Positions 15,081-19,721 of a stretch of DNA of 19,721 bases are shown in pieces. The notes under the pieces were generated by a model. That model was given only the letters and a program-made list of their open reading frames with translations, had not been told where the DNA came from and did not search any database. How positions within the stretch are numbered: the stretch's first letter is position 1; each line of letters opens with the position of its first letter. The translations under genes were made by a program, and so were the position numbers. The DNA is from Anaerolineales bacterium (lineage in GTDB: Bacteria > Chloroflexota > Anaerolineae > Anaerolineales > UBA4823), in assembly GCA_022865865.1 (NCBI GenBank), contig JALHTN010000448.1:1-19721 (forward strand). Reading direction: 5' to 3'.

Positions 15081-16118
15081 ATGTGTGCAGTACGCATAGT
15101 CTTCTTCGCAGATACTCACCTGGGTTTTGATTACCCGGTCAAACCGCGCATCGAACGGCGCAGGCGGGGGCCAGATTTCTTTGCTAATTTCCGGCGTGTG
15201 CTGGATTACGCGCGGGAAACCCGACCGGATATGGTGCTGCACGGAGGAGATGTATTCTTCCGGGCTCGAATTCCACAGTTGATCGTGGATCTGGTCTACA
15301 GCGAGCTATACGAATTCGCCGGGGAGGGGATACCACTCTTGATCGTTCCCGGCAACCACGAGCGATCGATCTTGCCAGCTTCCTTGTTTCTAGAGCATCC
15401 AAATATCTATGTCTTTGTCAAACCACAAACGTTCGTCTTCACCGTTGAAGGGTCGGAGATCGCCTTCTCCGGTTTCCCCTGCCAGCGGAAAAATGTACGC
15501 GAGATGTTCACCGGTTTGCTTCACGATTCAGGGTGGAGGGGACATAAAGGTGCCTGCAAATTGCTGTGCCTTCACCAAACGGTAGAGGGTGCGCAGGTGG
15601 GTCCGTCTGGATATACATTTCGCAAGGCACAGGATGTGATCCTGCGGCGTGAGCTACCGGTTGAAGCAGTTGCAGTCCTATCCGGTCATATTCACCGGCA
15701 GCAAATATTAAACTCAAATAGGGACGGGGAGGGGGTATCTCCCGTGGTGATTTATCCCGGTTCGACCGAAAGAACTTCATTTGCCGAACGTGATGAACGG
15801 AAAGGCTTCTACGATATCACGCTTTTTAGGTCCCAAGAAGGGCATTGGGATATTGAGAAATTAGATTTCTTGGACCTGCCAGCTCGGCCCATGGTGGACA
15901 TCACCCTGGATAAGAACCTGACTCCAGGCAGCCTGCCAGATTTTATACTGGTGGAAGCCTCAAAGTTTGATCCTCAGTCGATTGTCAGGCTTAGATGTGA
16001 TCCTGAAATCGATCCCGGGGTGAAGAAAATTGTCACCAGTCGTTTTCTGCGTGAAATCCTGCCGGAGACAATGAACTACCAGTTCAGCAGTGACTTTCGT
16101 CAGTGGAAGGCAGGATAA
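15081..16118 (+). CDS. SbcD/Mre11-type metallophosphoesterase
   Basis: A 345-residue calcineurin-like phosphoesterase of the SbcD/Mre11 group, which usually acts as a Mn-dependent nuclease. All metal motifs are present: ADTHLG (D11, H13), GGDVF (D57), GNHE (N92, H93), LHQ (H165) and SGHIHR (H203, H205), followed by YPGSTER, typical of SbcD-like proteins. No SbcC/Rad50 ATPase is encoded next to it here, which makes it an orphan in this window. The start is uncertain: ATG 15081 with a weak TGAGATAGC, or GTG 15054, which has no Shine-Dalgarno sequence. It begins 33 bases after the GNAT stop, so it could be the third gene of that operon. Confidence 0.88.
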   Translation: MCAVRIVFFADTHLGFDYPVKPRIERRRRGPDFFANFRRVLDYARETRPDMVLHGGDVFFRARIPQLIVDLVYSELYEFAGEGIPLLIVPGNHERSILPASLFLEHPNIYVFVKPQTFVFTVEGSEIAFSGFPCQRKNVREMFTGLLHDSGWRGHKGACKLLCLHQTVEGAQVGPSGYTFRKAQDVILRRELPVEAVAVLSGHIHRQQILNSNRDGEGVSPVVIYPGSTERTSFAERDERKGFYDITLFRSQEGHWDIEKLDFLDLPARPMVDITLDKNLTPGSLPDFILVEASKFDPQSIVRLRCDPEIDPGVKKIVTSRFLREILPETMNYQFSSDFRQWKAG

Positions 16119-16137
16119 ATATTAGGGGATTTTAATC

Positions 16138-16143
16138 TATAAT
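16138..16143 (+). promoter_or_regulatory. Candidate -10 element before the membrane protein gene
   Basis: TATAAT occurs 88 bases before the ATG at 16231, in a short AT-rich gap. No -35 is seen. A perfect hairpin in the leader (GCAGCA-AGG-TGCTGC, 16178-16192) is followed by TTACTGGTTTTTGG and might act as a weak terminator or attenuator. Confidence 0.25.
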
Positions 16144-16230
16144 TAATCTATGCGTGGCTGGGGGAATAATTTTGGCGGCAGCAAGGTGCTGCTTACTGGT
16201 TTTTGGTTTGCTGAGTAAAGGAGGCAGAAG

Positions 16231-17202
16231 ATGGATTTTGGAAAAGTTTTAGGTCGAGCCTGGGAGATCACCTGGCGCTGGAAGATGCTCTGGGTGCTGG
16301 GTTTCCTTGCCGCGCTGGGGCAGGGAGGAGGCAGCTACCCCCAATACAACTACACATTTTCGGAGCAGGACTTCGGACGCTGGGCTTATCAGCCCGGGAT
16401 ATTCGCAGAAGAGTTCTTCTCTGGTATAGCAGTTCTCGTCCTGGGATTGTGCTGCCTGGCTTTGATCATCGGCATTATTCTTTGGGTTGTGTCTATAATC
16501 GCTCGCGGGGGTCTGATCGCAGCTGTCCAACAGGTTGAAGTGGAAGGGGAGACCTCGTTTAGAAGGGCTTGGTCGGCTGGCGCTCGAAAATTCTGGACCC
16601 TTTTCGGCCTGGGCATACTGGCAGCTCTGCCGATAATCTTGCTGGTAATTATAGGCATCATCATATTAACCATCGGGATAACGGCGGGCGTGGGTTTGCT
16701 GGAGGTTGGGGAAGCGGCCGGGATTACGGCCATGATCCTGGTTACTGTTACCTGCGGGGGGTTCTTATGCTGCGGTTTGGTCGTGCTGGTGGTCATCCTT
16801 GAGCAGATCCGCATATACGGTGAACGTGCCGCCATCCTGGAAGACCTGGGTTGGATCGATGCCTTCAAACGCGGCTGGCAGATTTTGGTCGAGAACATCG
16901 GTGCCACGCTGATCCTGTGGTTGATCTTCTTTGCCTTGGGTATTGTAATTTTCGGGATAATCTTTGTAATCATGCTTGCCCTTTCTGTACCCTTGCTGGC
17001 TTTATTTGTCAATGCAGATCCGGGCTGGCTTTTGATCGGACCGCTGTGCGTGGGTGGGGTGATCGGAGCGATTGTCTATGCGGTGATTCGCAGCATCATC
17101 GTGGCATTCACGTCTTCAACCTGGACACTGGCTTTCATGGAATTGACCAGAGGAGACGAGCACCCTCAATTAGGCAACCTGGAGCTGATTGAAGAAGCCT
17201 GA
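16231..17202 (+). CDS. Polytopic membrane protein of unknown function
   Basis: A 323-residue integral membrane protein. It starts MDFGKVLGRAWEITWRWK with AAAGGAGG seven bases upstream. Hydrophobic segments lie at about 18-30, 64-90, 121-153, 165-190, 224-260 and 266-300, so six to eight helices. Two internal loops share a pattern: ETSFRRAWSAGARKFWTLF (107-125) and WIDAFKRGWQILVENIGATL (208-227), the FxRGW...N-type motif seen in proteins annotated as glycerophosphodiester phosphodiesterase membrane domain or DUF7544-like. Only the fold resemblance is claimed. The C-terminus LGNLELIEEA is soluble. A terminator follows 26 bases after the stop. Confidence 0.82.
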   Translation: MDFGKVLGRAWEITWRWKMLWVLGFLAALGQGGGSYPQYNYTFSEQDFGRWAYQPGIFAEEFFSGIAVLVLGLCCLALIIGIILWVVSIIARGGLIAAVQQVEVEGETSFRRAWSAGARKFWTLFGLGILAALPIILLVIIGIIILTIGITAGVGLLEVGEAAGITAMILVTVTCGGFLCCGLVVLVVILEQIRIYGERAAILEDLGWIDAFKRGWQILVENIGATLILWLIFFALGIVIFGIIFVIMLALSVPLLALFVNADPGWLLIGPLCVGGVIGAIVYAVIRSIIVAFTSSTWTLAFMELTRGDEHPQLGNLELIEEA

Positions 17203-17228
17203 TCAGTTGTTTAGATAGAAAATGATTG

Positions 17229-17269
17229 AACCCTCACCATACTTGCCCTGATGGTGGGGGTTTATTTTA
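17229..17269 (+). terminator. Intrinsic terminator after the membrane protein gene
   Basis: A 12-bp stem (AACCCTCACCAT 17229-17240, ATGGTGGGGGTT 17251-17262) with one U-G pair and a ten-base loop runs into TTATTTTAG. Confidence 0.78.
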
Positions 17270-17323
17270 GTTGGCAATATTATTCTCTGGAAATCCCTTT
17301 TTGAATGATATAAGGAGTGAATT

Positions 17324-17380
17324 ATGCTGCGTATAGCCGTGCAGCAATCTCTCCTACATAGTTTAGTTCTAATCAAATAG
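17324..17380 (+). CDS. Possible 18-residue small ORF or leader peptide
   Basis: AAGGAG stands six bases before an ATG that opens 18 codons (MLRIAVQQSLLHSLVLIK) and stops at TAG 17380. A GCTGC/GCAGC stem lies inside it, and GAGG...CCTC (17383-17399) follows. The spacing and Shine-Dalgarno sequence are good, but a likely promoter for the next gene lies downstream of it, so it would not be on that transcript. It might be a relic or a real small peptide. Confidence 0.28.
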   Translation: MLRIAVQQSLLHSLVLIK

Positions 17381-17406
17381 AAGAGGAGTTTTTTTCCTCA
17401 AAGGAG

Positions 17407-17415
17407 TGCTAAAAT
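17407..17415 (+). promoter_or_regulatory. Extended -10 for the oxidoreductase gene
   Basis: TGCTAAAAT gives an extended -10 (TGn plus TAAAAT), 48 bases before the ATG at 17464. It has the same form as the element before the DUF1269 gene. No good -35 is seen. Confidence 0.4.
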
Positions 17416-17463
17416 CATCTAGATTACTAGGATGCTGCTGCCTAAATATCGAAGGAGAATTTT

Positions 17464-18738
17464 ATGAAGCTGACCCCGTTTTGGACTGATCAGACCCCAA
17501 TCCCATCTGAACTACCCAGGAGCGAATTGCCAGCTGAAGTAGACGTAGCAGTGATTGGCAGCGGTGTAACCGGATTAAATGCTGCTATCGAGCTTGCGAA
17601 AGCAGGGGTTACTGTAGCCGTGCTCGAACAGGAGGCAATTGGTTGGGGAGCCAGCAGCCGCAATGCTGGCATGATGTCGGCGGGAATAACTGCCTCCACC
17701 GAATACCAGTTGCGGAAATACGGGGCTGAAAAAACCAGGCAGATCTTCCAATGGTCAGCCGATGCGGTTGATTTTGTTGAACATGTTATCAGGGAAGAGA
17801 ATATCAGGTGTGATTACAAAAGAAACGGGGCGGTTTTCCTGGCTTGCAATCCAAGCCAGTTTGAGGACCTGAAATCTTATCAGCGGGAGCTGGAGAGAGA
17901 TTATGGTTTCACGGGGACCAAAATTCTTGCTCCGGACCAGCTTGAAGCGGAGATAGGCAGTTCGATCTATTCTGGTGGATTGGTGAATGATTTTTCTGCT
18001 GGATTGGATCCAGCGAAATACACCTACGGCTTGGCCAACGCGGCAGCAAACTTCGGGGCGAAATTGGTCGAGTACGCTGAAGTAACTAAGATCAGATCGC
18101 TGAATCCTCGCTATGAGATCGAGACTTCAAAGGGTGCAATAAAAGCGAGTGAAGTGTTGTTGGCTACCAATGGCTATACATCCCAGGTGATGCCAGAAAT
18201 TCGTCAAGGGATATTTCCTGCTGGTTCATATATTATCGTTACCGAACCTTTGCCGCCCGAACTGCAGAAAGAGCTGGCCCCAACCGGTCGTAATTTCGAA
18301 GATTTACGCACTTTCCTGAATTACTTTTGTTTTACCGGGGATGGACGCGTGTTAATCGGTGGCCGCAGAAGCCTATCAACCGATCTTGATCTGCAAACAA
18401 GCGCAGATCACCTGCACAAAAGGTTGTTAGAGATTTGGCCGCAGGTGGCTGGTTACGAGGTGACGCATGTTTGGACAGGAAAATTGGGTGTTTCGTTCGA
18501 TCGGATGCCGCATGCAGGTCAGCTGGATGGGATCTGGTTCGCGAACGGGTATTGTGGTCACGGGCTTGCGAATGGCAGCTACCTGGGACATGAGATCGGT
18601 CAGGTTATGGCTGGCAAGCACGAGAGCAGCATCTTCATGGAAATAAATTATCCGCGCTACTTATTTGCCAGACTGGATAAGCTGTTTGTGCCACCAGTTT
18701 CGCTGTGGTTCCGGTTCATGGATTGGTGGGAAAATTGA
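17464..18738 (+). CDS. FAD-dependent amine/amino-acid oxidase (DAO family)
   Basis: A 424-residue flavoprotein of the DAO family (D-amino acid, glycine and gamma-glutamylputrescine oxidases). Such enzymes oxidise a C-N bond with FAD and usually release H2O2 or pass electrons on. The dinucleotide-binding motif is AVIGSGVTGLNAAIELAKAG (29-48, G32-x-G34-xx-G37) with the ribose-binding Glu in VLEQ (E55). GWGASSRNAG (60-69) is the second FAD motif of the family. The C-terminal GIWFANGYCGHGLANGSYLG closes the FAD site. It resembles PuuB/OrdL-type oxidases most, but the substrate is not decided. CGAAGGAGAA before the ATG fixes the start. With a decarboxylase and a GNAT nearby an amine pathway is possible, yet they are about 2.4 kb away in other transcription units, so this is weak. 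Confidence 0.9.
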   Translation: MKLTPFWTDQTPIPSELPRSELPAEVDVAVIGSGVTGLNAAIELAKAGVTVAVLEQEAIGWGASSRNAGMMSAGITASTEYQLRKYGAEKTRQIFQWSADAVDFVEHVIREENIRCDYKRNGAVFLACNPSQFEDLKSYQRELERDYGFTGTKILAPDQLEAEIGSSIYSGGLVNDFSAGLDPAKYTYGLANAAANFGAKLVEYAEVTKIRSLNPRYEIETSKGAIKASEVLLATNGYTSQVMPEIRQGIFPAGSYIIVTEPLPPELQKELAPTGRNFEDLRTFLNYFCFTGDGRVLIGGRRSLSTDLDLQTSADHLHKRLLEIWPQVAGYEVTHVWTGKLGVSFDRMPHAGQLDGIWFANGYCGHGLANGSYLGHEIGQVMAGKHESSIFMEINYPRYLFARLDKLFVPPVSLWFRFMDWWEN

Positions 18739-19346
18739 CCCTCTGTCTATTAAAATCTTACAGTTGGAATGAAAAATGGGTATGCAATCTAATGCGCATA
18801 CCCAATACATCCAATTGTATTCGCACCCTTCCATTTTTCACCGAGGAATATCCCAATCACATTCCTGGTCCACGTCCTGCCTATGTCCTATACATCACTG
18901 GATGGATTTCAGTTAGAACTTAATTTTGGATGGGCGAGATTAAACCCTTGGCCAGGCTTTTGAGGCATCCGTTGATCTAACCGATTTTTATCATTCTGGC
19001 TTAGCGCCTCCATCGCAGGAGGGAATCTTCACCTCGTAGGCTCGCAATACGCGAGGTTCAACCGCTTTACCTCCACTATAGGTTGGTAATCGTGGATATC
19101 TTTAGCTGCGATATGGGAAATATCAAGCAATCTGATCAACCAATCTTGAATGAGTAAGTGAACAATCAAATGGGGGAGAGCAGGATGGGGGTCAAGCTTC
19201 ATCATAAAAGAAATTAATGGGAAGCGCCTAGCATCCATAACTTTTACTTATGGAATTCGATAAGCTTACCCAATAGCAGGAAAGTATTTTTGCAGTGCGA
19301 TCAAACTTGAAATAATAGTTAATAACCATTTTGATATGCTGCTGAT
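18739..19346. other. Gene-poor region with several hairpins
   Basis: No supported gene is seen in these 608 bases. A stem TGGGTATGC/GCATACCCA (18777-18785, 18796-18804) follows the oxidoreductase stop but lacks a T-run. At 18962-19057 several short GC-rich arms can pair in alternative ways. A 69-codon frame on the minus strand (19029-19238) has no Shine-Dalgarno sequence and is not accepted. Confidence 0.5.
18777..18804 (+). terminator. Hairpin after the oxidoreductase gene
   Basis: A nine-base perfect stem (TGGGTATGC, GCATACCCA) with a ten-base loop, 39 bases past the stop. It lacks a following T-run, so it is at best a weak terminator or a transcript-end stabiliser. Confidence 0.4.
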
Positions 19347-19634
19347 TTGAAGTACACAGATAAACAATACCTGCATGAATTATCAAAAGGTCAGCTTGCC
19401 TCTGTGGTGACCGGTTGGCAGGATGGGATCAAGCTGCTCCGAAAAATCATATCGTTGAGCCAGCGCGCGATCGCATTTAATGCAATTACCCATAATGGTC
19501 CGGGCGCGGGTCAGTACTTCGAGTTCTTGCCGTATTCACAGGAAGAGAGATGCTTTGAGAAGCTAGGGTTTTCTGTTTGCCAATCCAATCCGGAAATAAC
19601 CAGTGAATTACTCAAGGACAGATTGGATCATTAA
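19347..19634 (+). CDS. Doubtful short ORF of unknown function
   Basis: A 95-codon frame starting at TTG with no Shine-Dalgarno sequence. The product (MKYTDKQYLHELSKGQLASV...) is mildly helical, has two Cys in ERCFEKLGFSVCQSN, and matches nothing I recognise. It has a plausible amino-acid composition and could be a small real protein, a gene with a later start such as a GTG near 19404, or the remnant of a longer gene. Confidence 0.3.
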   Translation: MKYTDKQYLHELSKGQLASVVTGWQDGIKLLRKIISLSQRAIAFNAITHNGPGAGQYFEFLPYSQEERCFEKLGFSVCQSNPEITSELLKDRLDH

Positions 19635-19721
19635 TCTTAGAACTTTGAAAACATTTATCTCCAATAATTCATCTAAATCAACAACCAGATCCTAATCTTG
19701 CAAGCAGCATGAGAAAATTAA

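Noticed and set aside
16389..17012. 207-codon minus-strand frame opposite the six-to-eight-helix membrane protein
   Set aside because: Shadow of a hydrophobic coding frame; no start signals and an unnatural Met/Pro/Arg-rich product.
12446..18738. Decarboxylase, GNAT and FAD oxidase as one amine-degradation operon
   Set aside because: The oxidase has its own promoter and is separated by a phosphoesterase, a membrane protein and an intrinsic terminator; only decarboxylase-GNAT coupling is supported.
19029..19238. 69-codon minus-strand frame in the right gene-poor region
   Set aside because: No Shine-Dalgarno sequence, no recognised motif, and it overlaps the hairpin cluster; a decayed transposase fragment was considered but nothing in it supports this.
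1..19721. CRISPR array, tRNA or rRNA genes, phage or plasmid modules
   Set aside because: I looked for regularly spaced direct repeats, cloverleaf arms, conserved rRNA segments and integrase, terminase or replication proteins, and saw none.

Overview
The window looks like a chromosomal stretch of a free-living bacterium of the Chloroflexota, most likely an Anaerolineae-type lineage. This is inferred from gene content: a pair of DUF4203-type membrane proteins, a secreted protein ending in a 'YLPILV' tail like those common on secreted proteins of this phylum, a lipoprotein with a Thr/Pro/Ser linker and Asp-box repeats, and a glutamate/aromatic-type PLP decarboxylase. Base composition is near half GC in genes and clearly AT-rich between them. 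I see no rRNA, tRNA, CRISPR array, phage gene or intact insertion sequence.

Layout. Positions 1-621 are AT-rich with no convincing gene. One plus-strand gene of unknown function (622-1311) follows and converges on a long minus-strand block that runs from 9932 down to 1516. In transcription order that block holds an Asp-box lipoprotein (9932-8637), two DUF4203 paralogues (8298-7669 and 7467-6811), a CBS-pair/HEPN-like gene broken by a one-base frameshift (6663-5873), a secreted protein with three Ig-like repeats (5227-3560), a DUF1269 glycine-zipper protein (3310-2633) and an Ala/Glu-rich soluble protein (2364-1516). Most of these have their own Shine-Dalgarno sequence and several have their own intrinsic terminator, so they look like single-gene transcription units.

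From a divergent junction at about 9933-10205 everything is on the plus strand: a patatin-like lipase, a deoxynucleoside-kinase-like P-loop protein, a small four-helix membrane protein, a PLP-dependent decarboxylase translationally coupled to a GNAT/TPR protein, an SbcD/Mre11-type metallophosphoesterase, a polytopic membrane protein and an FAD-dependent amine/amino-acid oxidase. The last 1 kb is gene-poor with one doubtful 95-codon ORF.

How they fit together. The minus block is largely cell-envelope and surface protein (lipoprotein, secreted protein, three membrane or glycine-zipper proteins). The plus block is metabolic and housekeeping. The only clear operon is decarboxylase-GNAT, possibly extending into the phosphoesterase. 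I found no clear new multi-gene defence or mobile system. The observations most worth a second look are the frameshifted CBS-HEPN gene, the divergent dNK-like kinase, the Cys-paired repeat protein with the phylum-typical tail, and a perfect 15-bp inverted repeat with a nested hairpin at 1418-1475.
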